DNA of 64,000 nt from Anseranas semipalmata (taxonomy: Eukaryota > Chordata > Aves > Anseriformes > Anseranatidae), in the NCBI GenBank assembly GCA_013399115.1, contig VXAA01006526.1, positions 10,962-74,961 on the forward strand. Reading direction: 5' to 3'. A program made the translations under genes and the position numbers. How positions within the stretch are numbered: the first letter of the stretch is position 1; every line of letters begins with the position of its first letter. The notes below the pieces were generated by a model, which was not told the origin of the DNA, ran no database searches, and saw only the letters and a program-made list of their open reading frames with translations. Below, piece by piece: positions 1 through 12,000 of this stretch.

Positions 1-45
1 TATATATATATATATATCATATATATATATATATACACACACAGC
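1..45. repeat. TA/CA simple repeat
   Basis: The window opens inside an alternating TA tract with one TCA interruption that passes into a short CA run. It is an ordinary dinucleotide microsatellite and its left edge is cut by the window boundary. Confidence 0.9.
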
Positions 46-866
46 TGTGTATGAACCTCAGTGACCGTTTGACCCAATAACCCTTTAATATTCAGTTAAA
101 TAACAGAATTCACTTTGTAGTAATTTGTTTCAGTGTTAAAGCATGCAATGAATGGCAAATGTTTTAGAATGATTTCTGGATAAAACCAAGACAAGTACTA
201 GAATAGACCTGCATATCAAATTTGTCACAAATCCTTCTCTGGAGCTATATTTTGGGTGGGAGAATATCAGACTCATCTAATTTGAGCTTACATAAAAGTA
301 GCGAACTAATCACAAATTCACATAATTTATTATTTGCCACAGAGTAACTGAAATTATTATGTGAACATTTCAGACAGCCCTGGAAGGAAGAAAATCTATA
401 AAGCCAGAGATCAGAGCTGCACCAATTTTCAGAAATCCACAGGTCCTTGGAGTACAAAGCCATCGACAGAGTCAGCCCTAATTCAGAATAACTCGAGCTC
501 CTGCATTCCTGGCACACCACAACAAAAGACAATAAATTGAGTCAGGTTTTGTCCGGTCCAGTCAGCCCTCGCCGCTGTGCTGCGGGCTCAATGGTTTGCT
601 TCACACGAATGCAGGACTGGACTCAATATGTGCCTGCTTTTTCTTTATCCTTCTCCTCCTTCCCCTCCTTTTCTTTTAAAACGTCTGTAGAAAGAAAAGT
701 CACTCAACAGTTTTCAGGATCAGCCCCCAAATTGCATCTTTTGGTGCCTCTTTGTCATATTGCACGTTCTCGGCCATAAACGTGTCCAAAGCACATTAAG
801 GTTATTAAGACCGGGGCTTTGCAATATTATTGAAAGGGACATTGTAGAAGAAAAGTTTTAAACCCT
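46..866. other. Non-coding stretch, nothing recognised
   Basis: This is AT-rich, apparently single-copy sequence. Short open frames occur on both strands, but none exceeds 95 codons and none resembles a known protein. I see no RNA gene or repeat. Confidence 0.6.
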
Positions 867-930
867 GGGGCCTGATCCTGACCGCACTGAACTCAATAGG
901 AGCTGTTGCACAGGCTTCAGTGGCAGCAAG
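867..930. mobile_element. Decayed palindromic MITE fragment
   Basis: The left side reads GGGGCCTGATCCTG followed by GCACTGAACTCAATAGG. The right side reads GGCTTCAGTGGCAGC, an imperfect reverse complement of the left interior. This 'GGCCTGATCCTG ... CACTGAAGTCAATGGGAG' pattern is typical of old non-autonomous inverted-repeat elements seen in turtles, crocodilians and birds. The family name is uncertain, and the outer right end is too decayed to place exactly. Confidence 0.5.
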
Positions 931-1380
931 CGCTTGTACTGTATGTGCAGAAGCGTTAAACTTAAAAGCCAGCTGTTTAAAAGGCTGCATTGTTTCTTGC
1001 TTGTACTGATAGTTTCTCATGTAAAGTTCTATATATTCTGTCACAATAAATACATGAAACAGTTAATCCAATGTTATATTGTTTAGTAATATTTTACTTG
1101 CAAATGACCATCATTTCTTCTCTGCTCTGTTTGTTCTTCTGAATGTCTGTTTTATATTCTGGAAATGGAAGAGCTATTCTTTTAATGCCCATTTCTTTCT
1201 GATGATAATCGCTCTTTCTGGCAAATGCTGTGGCTCGCAGCTAGTCTATATTTTCGATCAGTAAATATTGAACCACAATGGCAAAGAAGGTCTGAGCTAT
1301 GATACGGCTAAAACAAACAAACAAAAACCAGCCCACTTTTTTTTCTTTTTTTGTTATATTTCTATTATTTTCTGGATGGA
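931..1380. other. Non-coding stretch, nothing recognised
   Basis: AT-rich sequence with T-rich patches near 1340. There is no convincing coding frame and no recognised repeat. Confidence 0.6.
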
Positions 1381-1688
1381 CGTACCCTCCTCTATGGTGA
1401 CTCTGAATTAGGGGCTGCCCCCTCCCAGAGGGGATGCCGGCCAGACTGTTTTCCGCCAGGGGACGGGAGCCCCGTGGGCTGGTGGCATCCGCGTGGCTGC
1501 GCGTGGGGACCAGGGTGGGCACCCACGGGGCGATGCCACATGGGAGCACCGGGCCGGCTGCCACAGCGTGGTCGTGCTACGGGTTTTGGGGCCAGAGGGA
1601 AGCCAGCGCCCCGGGGCTGTGGCAGGGCAGGCCTGGTGTCGCGGTAATCCCCTTCTCCTGGCGATGCCCAATCGCAACGACAACCACG
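1381..1688. other. GC/CpG-rich block
   Basis: Base composition changes abruptly from AT-rich to GC-rich, with roughly 22 CpG dinucleotides in 300 bp by eye. Overlapping open frames exist on both strands, as expected when TA-containing stop codons become rare, and none looks like a known protein. It could be a small CpG island, an orphan promoter, or a GC-rich decayed insertion. The right edge abuts a MITE. Confidence 0.5.
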
Positions 1689-1808
1689 GGGCCAAATCCC
1701 CAGCCCTTACCGAAGCAAAATGCCATTGACTTTAATGAGCGTTTGCAGGGAGATTTTGGGTAAGTCAATGTGGACTTTTGTCTGCGTGAGGACTGAAGGA
1801 TTTGGCCT
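1689..1808. mobile_element. MITE with terminal inverted repeats
   Basis: The left end GGGCCAAATCCCCAGCCC pairs with the right end ...GACTGAAGGATTTGGCCT, whose reverse complement is AGGCCAAATCCTTCAGTC. The interior CCATTGACTTTAATGAG is likewise mirrored by the right arm around GTCAATG. At about 120 bp with no coding capacity, this is a non-autonomous inverted-repeat DNA element of an old archosaur/turtle type. It has diverged, so it is ancient. Target-site duplications are not obvious. Confidence 0.75.
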
Positions 1809-3748
1809 ACGGTCTTTTACAGTACGAGGTTAATCAACATGCGGGAAATTCCCACACCCTGTAAAGGGCCCCTTTGTACCTCTGGTAGACAGAAATCTCT
1901 GCTAAATCACTGGGTCCTCTGCTAAAAAGCTGCAGGCATGAGATGAACCAAAGTAACTCCAAGTCAGCTAACAGGATCTTCCCAGGAATGTATCAAAAAA
2001 GCTCCCACAAAAAAGAAACCTGGATCTTTCACCGGAGCCCGCTGATGGAAGGGCCCGTCCCCGCCCTCGTTACCGTCCATGGGAGCTTCGCCAGTGATGG
2101 AGCCCATTCAGCGGGAGAGGAACCGGGCTCTGCAGCAGCGTCTGAAATGACGTTCAGAGGTCACTTCCATTATATGGTCACTTTAAAGCCGCTCTGCCGA
2201 AACCTGAGCGATATTCAGTTACGCTGGGCACTTGCCTGAAAGTGTCAATTAGGCTCTCTTTGGATACATTCATTTTTTAGAAAGATGGTTGGCATCAGCA
2301 GCTTGTTGGAGAGGGTGCTGCAGTCTAGGTGTAAAAATGAAGCATTTGTTTTTGAAATGACCTATAAAGCCTGTCAGCTTGCGAGCGGTTGTGCAGGGCA
2401 GCCTGTCTGATGTCCAGGCGGATGGCTTGCCACCTTGGGAAGGGTCCAAGTTTTTCGGGGAGCTGAAATGATCACTGTATGGTGTAAAAAACACAAGCGT
2501 TTGGCAGCGTGAAGTATTGACAGATACACCACCCTATGAATAATCTATTCCTCCTCCAGTGGCAGGAGATGCTGGAAGTAATATTCTCTATTATGAATGA
2601 AAGGTGTTGAAGAATAGGTTGGAAATTCGGCGTGGTCCTGACACTGAAACACAAACGCAGCCAGACGGCTCACCTGCCAGCACAGGCACAGCTTGCCTGG
2701 CAGATAAGTTAGCTGTGCTTTCCTTGTCTGGTGTAACATCTATAAGAAGCATTAACCAGTCTAAAGAAAGCATTAATTCTCAGCCTTATCACTTATGGAT
2801 CCATTATGCCTTCATATAATTTACTAATATGTATCTAGATGAACTAAATGTTACAGAAAATTTAAAGGTGGTAAACATGTTGTCTACTGAATTATTCTGT
2901 GCGTGCTAGGAAAGTGGCTCATGGCAGAATTGAATTATTTAATATTATTTTCCTGTATCATGTAGACGAAGTATAAGCTTCATTTTTGGATTATGATTTG
3001 TATTATGAAATGCTTATCAAGTGTTTTCCAAAGATTAGTTTAGTTTTAATTAAATAAACCTTTCTCAGGAGAAAGCTCCCAACTACTCTTCGTACCCAGA
3101 GGCTACCGTACTTGTTGTTTTTAATTATTTTTCACTGTTACCCAAACTGCTTTGGGTACTCCTGCCCAATTAAATCAAAGACACGGGCTTCTTATACACA
3201 ATATGTTTAATATTTAATTTTAATTAAATTAATTAAATTGTTTATTTAATTTTATGTGCATTATTGTGCATAGAGCAATGCAAAATTTATGATAGGAAGA
3301 ATTTGTGGGAGCTTTCAAACAAGCTAATTACTGAGGTAAAAAGAGACTTCTGCTCTCTTTCCAGGGAATAGGCATTCGACCATAAGGAGATAACAAAACC
3401 AGACATTGTTTGGATAAAATAATAGGTGGTTGCGCAGCATTAAGAATTATTTGTTTTACCTTACTTTGTCTTGTAACCAGTACCTGATCATCTTATAGTA
3501 GATTTGACAACAGCCTTCTCCCACTGTTGGCGCAGGCAGGTAATCAAGTATTTACCAGGGTAAATAAACCTAAAGCTGCAACAGAAATGTATTGGGAATG
3601 TTAAAAACCAGCAACTCGCTTGCCACTGATATACATTTTTGTCACACCCTGAGCCTTTTTTGTCCCATCACATCCATTTATCCCACAGGTAATCTTTACT
3701 AGAGCCTGCTGTTTATTAAAAGGAGTAGCGAATAAACAACTTCCCTCG
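1809..3748. other. Non-coding stretch, AT-rich after 2.8 kb
   Basis: No gene is recognised. The part from about 2820 to 3480 is strongly AT-rich with TTAATTAAATTAATTAAA-type runs near 3215-3240 and stop codons in all frames. Small open frames between 2270 and 2819 overlap on both strands and have no recognisable product. Confidence 0.6.
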
Positions 3749-3798
3749 TTTTTTTTTTTTGTTTTTTTTTTCCTAATCTAGGTGTTTTTTTTTGGCAG
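3749..3798. repeat. Interrupted poly-T tracts
   Basis: Two T runs are separated by TCCTAATCTAGGTG and the second ends in TTGGCAG. The arrangement mimics a branch point, pyrimidine tract and 3' splice site, but no exon-like sequence follows, so low-complexity T sequence is the simpler reading. Confidence 0.7.
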
Positions 3799-4380
3799 AT
3801 TATATGTTGTGATAGATTTTTCTTCTGATGAAGTTTTCTTTTTCAACTGAAATGAGAGGCACAATGTTTTTGATCCTGCTTTCCCCTGGTGGTGTGTTGT
3901 TCCAGGGAGGTCTGTGGAGCTGGCTAGAAGCGGAGGCAGAGAGCTGCTTTGCATGGCCTCCATCCCTGCTATTTCTGGAGGAAGTTAATAAGCAAGAAAA
4001 AAACATTGGTAACAACATTGCTTTTTACAATTTATCTGAAGGCAGCTTGCAGGCCTCCTGTCTGTGCGGGAACCCCCCCGGGCAGGCACTGCGGGGACCC
4101 CCAGAGCCCCCTGCACTCAGCGGGAGCCTTTCTGTCAGCACCGCTGGGGCTTGGCACAGGCCCTTGGGGTCTGATTTCTTCATCCTGGAGGAGGCAAAAC
4201 CCACCGCTGCACCCCGTCTGCATGCGTCAGGAGCGTGAAAAAACACAGGGAAATTGTTTTGGTGTTGTTTGGTGTGGTTTTGGCCTTGTTTGGCATTGTT
4301 TTTCCATGGAAACGCAGAATGCATTTTAAGAATTCGCTACCAGTGTGAAGCAGTGATGGGCATTGTCCCCTTTCCCTCTT
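3799..4380. other. Non-coding stretch with GC-rich patch
   Basis: A moderately GC-rich patch lies at about 4040-4230. Open frames of 126-136 codons overlap each other on the plus strand and are mirrored on the minus strand; none resembles a known protein. A TGTTT/TGGTTT-rich run follows at about 4255-4305. Confidence 0.5.
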
Positions 4381-4830
4381 CAAGGGTTAAAAGTGAGTTT
4401 GTAGTGAAGTATAACACATGACTTATCTGAGTATTGTGATAATTAAAGCAAATATAAATAAATGTATTTGCAGGAATAATTCATATAATAATTAACAACT
4501 CCTCAGCCCCAAGAGCAGAATGGCTAAAAACAATCTCTCTTGAATGTTAGAGATATTCATAGAGCAATAGTTTTATTTCAGCAGATTAAATAGTATCATA
4601 AAAGTAGCTGATGATGCAGTAAATTAAAAATCAGACCGGGGTCGACTTTACAGCAGCTTTTTTTAGTCTAATACAATTACCCATTACTGGCTAAACATTA
4701 GTTTTAAATCAACAGCAGTTGTCACAAAGAATTTTCTCTTAAAATTATTAGGAGAATTTAAAATGAGAACAATATTACCAGATATGCAAAGCCTGAAGAG
4801 ATCTTAATACTGAAGGAGCACACATCAGAA
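4381..4830. promoter_or_regulatory. Candidate regulatory element (AT-rich, homeodomain-type motifs)
   Basis: About 450 bp of complex AT-rich sequence without low-complexity runs and with stops in every frame. It has several ATAATTA/TAATTA-type homeodomain core motifs (for example near 4438-4444 and 4487-4493), plus TTTAAATCAACAGCAG and GTAGCTGATGATGCAG segments. The texture is like that of vertebrate conserved non-coding elements. Conservation itself is not shown here, so the call is inference. Confidence 0.3.
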
Positions 4831-5560
4831 AGACTCCTCGAGGTACAATTTTTTCCCTGCAGTCCCTATTTCTGCACAGGCACGGGCAGAGCACTGCGTA
4901 CACATCGTATGCCTGCCTAATGTACATGCACACCCTGCCAGGCAAATCCACTTGAATTCACAGAGGTACGTCCTCACCCCGACACAGTTAGACTTAAAGG
5001 AGGCGTGAATGAGCAATGAGGATGGGGCTGAGCCCCGTGCAGCCGTGCTGCGCCGTGCAGGGCTCGCCGCTGGCCCCGGAGGCTCGGTGACACTTCACGT
5101 TTCCAGGCGCTCAAGTGCAGGCGGTGGCGTTACTGAGGCGATATCACCCAGTTATTTCCAGCCCCTTCCTAAGACACTCTGTGCAGTATGTGAGAGCTCG
5201 AGAGCTGGAAGCTTTTGCACGCTGATGAGAAGACCTCTGATGCCACTGATAAAATGGGAAAGGGCTCCCCGAACTGGCTGTGTGATGCTGGGCAGTGTGT
5301 GCGGAGACTGGGGAGACCGAGGTGCCATGGGGTGCCTGGGCAGCACCCATGGCTGGCAGCAATGCAGCACTGTGACCGCTCCCGTTCCCAGATACTGCAG
5401 CAAGAGTGGGTGCAAAAGGGGCATTTTTGGGTGCCTGCCTTTCCCTCCTTTCTCAGAAAGACCTGAGAGAAGACTCTGGAAAAAAGAACAAGTGTATCAA
5501 GCGAACGGGGCATGGTTAGAGTGGGACATTTCAAGGTAAAAATGAATGGCTTTGCCAGCC
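4831..5560. other. Mixed GC stretch with 176-codon open frame, not called a gene
   Basis: GC-rich from about 5020 to 5400. The plus-strand frame 5009-5539 is open for 176 codons, but minus-strand frames of 72-187 codons overlap it. Its translation is rich in Cys, Gly and Arg and shows no domain, signal peptide or repeat that I recognise. I see no Kozak, splice or family evidence to prefer it. Confidence 0.5.
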
Positions 5561-7094
5561 ACAGAGACATGCAGAAGCCTGCAGTCAGTGCTCCCACGCT
5601 TGCAATAAAGCGGGGAGAAGCTCGGAAATAAGGTTCATGGTGTAAATCAGGGCAGGCAACTCTAAGGAAGAAGTAGCTATATGATTTACAGGGTAAATTA
5701 CTGGCTTCACTAGATTTCATTATCTTCACCAAACTGTTCTTTATATTCCAGCGTGTTTATATTTTATTCAGAGAGCTTTTCGGGGAAGGAGAGTGAGCAT
5801 GCACGTCGCCGCCATTTCCTCCGATGCGTGCAGGGTTCCTGGAGTTATTTATAAAGGCAAACTTTGACTTTTATAGGCAGGGCAAGATTATTTTCCCTAG
5901 CTAAATATATGTTTTAGTAAGTGTGCTAAAGGTACTTTAATATATGTGCGTGTTATCTGATGAGCTTACTGCAACAGCTGCTGCGTGTCCATGACGGCAT
6001 GCTGCTCTAAGATTGATGGTGGAGGACTGGTAGGAGCCTGCACCCGGGAGACCCTGCTCTGGCACCCCCAGCTGGTGCCCCGGACACGGCCAGCAGGGCA
6101 AACACATGCCCATGGGCACCATCTGACCTCGCTGCGTTGGTTTTGTCCGTCCCCAGCCAAAATGGAGCCTTGTGGGAAGCCTTTTTCGTTGGCCCCAGTG
6201 TTGTTGCTTGTTCCTCGGGGGCCCAAAAGGAGATGATGGTTGGAGGGGTAGGGTTTGTACAGAGCGATGGGAAAAGGTATGTGCAGTGAGTTTTCCCCAG
6301 ACTCACAGTTTGGGTAGAGACCTCACAAGAAAGGGGGCAAAGTGAAGGGGAAGTGAGAGGGTGGAGGCTTTGCCAGCAAAAACCTGAGTCATCTTCTGCT
6401 TATGGCTAGGACAATTTGTCCCTTCCTGTTGGTCACTCCCATCAACATAACTACACCATGTGTTGATGCTATATTTAATTTCTCTTTAATCCAGCACCGG
6501 CCATTTTCTTTCCCTTTGTCCATGTCATCGGCTGCGGCATTACCCAAGTTCACCTGCTCTTTCTGCAGAAAAACCCTCTGCCTGTGACAGAGGCTGTTTC
6601 TCCAGGCTCTCCTGCAGCTGCAGCTTCACCCCCACAGCCATGGTTGTTGGAAGGGTCACCTCCTTGTGCACCAGCTGCCTAAGTGACAGCAGCAGCTTCC
6701 AGGTCTGTGCCCCAAACTTCATGGGACTCAGCATCTTTGTCAGCATTGCAGGTCTTAAGGAAGGATGATTTTGACCCGATGGAACAAAACTGCTCCACTG
6801 GCGCTATTCAGATCCACCACGCAAACCCCATCAGCTCCAGCATGGCCACCACATACTGTGATGGCAAAGCTGCTTTTCATACCACACATCACACAAGCAG
6901 TCCACACTAATTTTTAATAGAAAGAAATATATATTTGTAGTGTTTTTAATAGAAGAATCTATTTGATCAGTGTCTTTTTGAGCAAATAAACTTAAAAACT
7001 GGCACTTCTGGTCATGAATTTAAAGTGGTAACAAGGCTCCCCTTTCTAGCTCTGTATCTATTTGTCCAGCAGATAATCTTTATCACAGACATTT
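5561..7094. other. Non-coding stretch, nothing recognised
   Basis: Apparently unique sequence of mixed composition. About 5780-5890 has a compact complex run (GCATGCACGTCGCCGCCATTT, then a TTTATAAAGGCAAACTTTGACTTTTATA-like segment) that could be regulatory. Short open frames at 5937-6306 and 6402-6910 lie on both strands and have no recognisable product. Confidence 0.5.
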
Positions 7095-7243
7095 TAGAGC
7101 ATTTCATAGTGTATTTATCATTACCGTTGTTTGATGAAGTAGAGCAATTTAATTGTTCTCATTTTACAGCGGTGGAGCTGAGGAACAGAGAGCTAAATGA
7201 TTTGCACAGAGTCATACAAGAAGTCTGTGGCAGAGCAAGGCTC
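7095..7243 (-). mobile_element. MIR-like (CORE-SINE) fragment
   Basis: The segment CATTTTACAG followed by GAGCTGAGGAACAGAGAG, ATGATTTGCACAGAGTCATACA and AGTCTGTGGCAGAGCAAGG follows the antisense MIR/CORE-SINE layout (CATTTTACAGATGAGGAAACTGAGGC ... GGTCACACA ... GTGGCAGAGC). Upstream, ATTTCATAGTGTATTTATC fits the more decayed tail side. It lies inside the 177-codon plus-strand frame 7025-7558, which therefore partly reads transposon sequence. Confidence 0.6.
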
Positions 7244-8888
7244 TGCCCTGGGGCTTTCCTGCATGACATGATGAAGACTCAACTTCAAAGATGGGACATT
7301 TTGGTACATAGAGCAACTGCTGCTGCTCTAGAATGGGGTTTACTCACTCCCTATGAAAACACTGGGTGGGAATGTAAAATACCTCACGTGAGGTCCCTTA
7401 CCTGTGTGCGCACGTCCATGCAGGTGTGTGCACATGCACACATCATGTTTCTGTGTACATGTGGTTCACGTATTCAACCATTTGGGGCACATTTGTTATA
7501 TTCCCGGCAACGGATACGGTTTGGCCCTATAGGCAGAAGTCTTGCACACCAGCTTTAAGTCTAGAAGCAATTTTTGTTTTGTTCACAGTGGAGTTATTAA
7601 GCTCTCGCAATACAGGCTTACAGCCGACGCGCCGACAGGCTTAATTTCAAGAGCAATGTGATTAGGGCAATGGGAAAGGCAGTGCTACGCCAGCCCTTAC
7701 CTTTATTAGCTGTGACACTGGTGCAAGCCCAGCCAACTGAAGGAAAAACAGAGCTAAGCCAAACAAACAAACCTTCTCCTTCAGCAGACAACTTTTGCTG
7801 TCGGAGGTGCGCACCAGAGGAAACGTGTTGCCAAGCAAATTCCAAACCAGCGGAGGTCCGCGTGCGCTTTTTGCTAATATTTATTTTATGACACATTATA
7901 ACTACTGTGTGTTACTGTTGCTATGAACCCTTGGGAAATAAAACTGGAAAGTGTGGTGGTGAAAGCCAAGAGGCCACAACTTTATTAAACGTGGAAGCCG
8001 ATGTAAACGGCGCGTGTAGGAGCTCTCCGTCCCGGCCGAGGGCAGGTGGAAACGCGGCTGGATCCTGTCCCCGGCATCTCTTCGTCCTCCGTGCAGGGGT
8101 GAGCAGCGCCGCTGCTGCGGGCTGTGCTCTGCACCTGCTCTTGTCCGCTGCAAACAGCTAAAATGTCACCCTGCCAATATTAGCCCCTTGCAGGGAGCTG
8201 CACCCCAATCGGCTGGAGAGTGGGGATTATGTGCAGACAGAGCTCCCAGGAAAGCTGCGGAGGGAAAATTCAAGAAAAACAACATTCTTCCTAAAATTTC
8301 CCTGGCAGTGTTAATCAGCTGAATGCTTTATTCTCACTGACTTGCCCTGGCTCTTGTTCCAGGTTGTGTTACTGCCCGGGCTGGTGATGCTGGGGTGCAT
8401 ACCTCTTCCCAAACATGGGTGCTGGTCAAGTGGATGCACACATAAAAGCCTGTTCTCAGAACAACTGGGTTTAGAGCAGGAAAATGTCCTTCACTTTGAT
8501 AAGATAGGAAAGCTCAAATCTAATGAGCTTGTACAGCCTGAGTACCAATCTCGTTAAAATGCTCTTTTCCTCCCTCTCCTTTTGGATCCAAACCTGCTAT
8601 AGTCCTTTCCTAAATATTAATCATTTGTCTGCTGGGACCATGTTCATTTTCCGTTTTGTTCTTCTACCAGCATTTTTAGGGACTGAATAATTGCTCTCTG
8701 GAAACAATTATAAACCTGGTTAACTCTTCCCTTTCCCATCTTCTCTTTCAATCACATTGCTTTGTCCTGGTTTTAAGGGGCATATGAGTCCGGTCCCTCA
8801 TTCCCTCATTGTCTGATGGATCTGAGAGCTTATATAGAAAAAAAAAGAGGAAGGCAAATTAATTCCTTCTTCAGCTTTTTTGAAATCA
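7244..8888. other. Non-coding stretch with CpG-rich patch at 8.0-8.2 kb
   Basis: No gene is recognised. A GC-rich patch at about 8005-8155 has clustered CpGs and overlapping open frames on both strands (plus 7907-8161, minus 7902-8153), the signature of composition rather than of coding. CGACGCGCCGACAGG near 7625 is another local CpG cluster. Confidence 0.5.
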
Positions 8889-8918
8889 GTATATATATAT
8901 ATATATATTTTTTTTTTT
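8889..8918. repeat. (TA)n followed by poly-T
   Basis: An alternating TA tract of about nine units runs directly into a T run. Confidence 0.9.
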
Positions 8919-9063
8919 GTGGGAGTTTCTATGGGAGAGTGGGGTGAGCAATGTGAGGCAAAAGTAAAGCATGTGCGAGAACTGAGTGGTTGGATTGGTG
9001 GCCTCTTACTGATACTCGTTTCTAGATAGGGTACTTGACAGCTCTCTGTAGATAATACATTAA

Positions 9064-9082
9064 TCTCTCTCTCTCTCTCTCT
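9064..9082. repeat. (CT)n microsatellite
   Basis: An uninterrupted CT dinucleotide tract of about nine units. Confidence 0.9.
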
Positions 9083-12000
9083 AAATCTACTACATAAAAC
9101 AGTGGAGCTACTTATCTTTTCTAACTTAGTGGATGCTCCTTCAGATCCACTTGTGGGAAATGTCTATCTCTTCAAGAAGCTCAATTACAAGAGGATGAGT
9201 CACAGAATTCCTTTTTGAATAAAATATATGGCCAGAAGCAGAAGTCCTAACCTCCATCCTCCTATCTTTATTTTTTAGCTCTAATATAGACATACTTTCC
9301 CCATAGTTTCAAGAGAACAGCAATGTGAGAGATGATTTGGGGGCAGAGGTCTTTGCCCGAGTGATGCCAATAAAATTTTGCTAGAGATAACATGGTTATT
9401 CCTTTTGCTTCACTGTGGCAAAGACATGTGTTGTTTCTAAATGCATGGAGTTAAATGCCCGAAGTGAGGAAGTGTGTAGCAAAAAGCACTCTGAAATTTC
9501 TGGCTCTTCAGGGGTCAGATCTTAGAAGCCAAAACTCAGATCCAATAAAGGGAATTAGGAATCTCAATACTAATGAACTATTGTGGGATGCAACAGTCAG
9601 CTCCGGGGGTCCTGCTGTCCTAGGGCATCAAAGGATGTTATAAAGCTACTGCTTTAGTTTGTCCTCCCATTAGGAGAAGGATATCTTTGCATTGACAGTA
9701 CACTCTTTTGATATTTTGATTAAAATTTATGAAGTTCTGTAATCATCTGTTCTTGCCACTCATTGCCATTATGATCCCTAAATGCCCTCTTCTGTGATTT
9801 TCTCCTTCTCAAAGGTTTCTGTGGTATTCAGATCATCTCTGCTTGACAAAGTGGGAGGACAGAGCATTTGTGGAGTCACTCTAGCTCCTAATTGGAGTGA
9901 TGGTCGCATAAAGGCTCTGGAAACAATACGTGGTGCTTAGGAACGAGGCCAAGAACGGCTGCCGTGCCCTTCACCACGGTGTCAGCGAAGCTGTGAGTAG
10001 CTGAACGGTTGTGAGCAGTAAACAACCTGGCTAATCAAGGCTCTTCGCACACAGTGACAGTTGAGTGTTTCTTACTGTGGGGATTTTTCCAATTACTGTC
10101 CTGATAACATCATTCGGAGCCACACTGATTTTTACTTTCTTTCTGGGGGTGGAATAAGTTCTTGAGGGTCAAATACAATCCCTACTACAACTGCAGACCA
10201 TAGGTCTTGCTGGTGGTCGGGCAATGCTTGTGAAACTGAGGCTACGCCTCATCTGAGCCCATGCCTTGTCTGAGCCCTGTGCAAGTGTCACGCAGGACTC
10301 ACTGCTTGCCAGGGATTTCTCTTCTTTCAAAGAAGCAGTTGCTGAAGTCTTTCTAATCACCTTTTCTCACCTCCTTGAAAATTCTCAGCTTTAAGAAAGA
10401 CTTTTGAGAAGATTGTAGCAAAATAATTGGATCACTTTTGGCTTGGTTTCTTACCGACACTGACAGGTTAACCTGGCAGCAAGGCAATAGCTGAACCCGA
10501 GTGGTGAAACCAAGCTGCTCTTCTGTGCTGAAGAGCTTCTTCGTTGACAGAATAAGAGCTTCTTCTTCTGTCAATGCAGCATTTGTGGGTAGCAGAGCAG
10601 AAGTCAGTTCTGAGATTTAAACGTCAGACCCTCAGCTGTTGCCACAAGGAACACCACCAGCTCATGCCAGCAAAGCATGATGTTGGATACACAGACACAG
10701 GCATTAGAGGTGCTTGATGGATTTGCCAGTCCCAGGAGAGGCTGGCCAGCTTTGCAGCTCAATTGAGAAGTTTTACCTGGTCTCTTTTCTTGCTTAGGTG
10801 GGACTATCTACTGTGCACTGGAGAGGTTCTTGGCTTTTGAAGTAGCCAGCTGTTCTTGTTATTTGTGCATGGCAAGTATGCTGCTTCCTTTTCCTTTGCC
10901 TGCAGACCTTGTCCTTAATCATGCCTTGCCTTCACTCATTTTTGTCCCCTTAAAACAGACATTTTGTATAAGGATCACTTATAACTATGCAGGGCTTGTG
11001 AGGAGCCTGTGATGCGCTGTCGTACCTCTTAAACCATGATCTTATGCAGAAAGAACTGTGCCAGCTGTTGGTGCTGCAGTTTGAAAAGCTCAAGGAAGGT
11101 GGTGAGTGGTCCAGACTTCAGCTGTACAAGAGATCTGGTCTTTAGGCTGGTAGTGGAGGTAACCTGAAGTATTTCATCAATCTGCTCTAATGAGGTGCAC
11201 CTGGGCAGCAGGACACGTACCCAAGAAATGTTGGCATAGCATTAGTTTTCCCCTAGATCTGTCAGCACCCACCTTCAGCTGTTGGAAGTCTCCCAGTTGA
11301 CCAGGTTGACAGGGGTGGTCTGGGCATGGCTTGAAGACCCAGGGGACAGGGAAGATTTAGCTTTGAAGAAGGCAGCTCTTTGAAACCTTTGAGGAGGAGC
11401 ATGCAGGGTTGCAGGTATCAGTGGGTATGGCCCTGAGGCTGTCCTGGACAAAAGTTTTCAAAATTGGCTGCCAGAAGTGAGGTTTCAAAACCATTACCTA
11501 TAGTTAACTATTGAATAGACATTGTAATGACTTTTACATCTGTATTCTGAGCTAACAGAAAATTATCTCCAAAGGTACATATCTCCAGAGCTGCTGAGAC
11601 CTAGTGCTTGTCCCTTTTCACTTTGCTCCATATCATTTCACTGCATCACTGCTTGTCATTATGTTTTCATAACCAGTTATTTCAATGGCTTTCACCTTAC
11701 TTTATTCCCACATTTCCATCACTTTCCACCATTTTTTATTTATTTATTTTTTTTCCAGAAGAATCAACCATCCTCTCTCAAAACTCTCTAAATTCAGTGT
11801 ATCTCTCCTGGCATAGCCTAAATACTCCTGTATGTGGGAAATAAGGACAAACAGTACCAGTTTGTGTATGTGAAGAAGGATTCTTTTATGCCACATCAAT
11901 CTAATGTCAAAGATAAGTTAAACCATGACCTTTGTGTTCACTTTTTTGTTTTTCAGACCCCATTTAGATTTCTTGTTTATATAAATCCGATGATTTCATG

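Noticed and set aside
5009..5539. 176-codon plus-strand open frame in GC-rich DNA
   Set aside because: Opposite-strand frames of similar length overlap it (up to 187 codons), as expected from high GC. No domain or homologue is recognised.
7025..7558. 177-codon plus-strand open frame
   Set aside because: Its middle is a MIR-like SINE fragment read in the sense opposite to the element, so the open frame is fortuitous.
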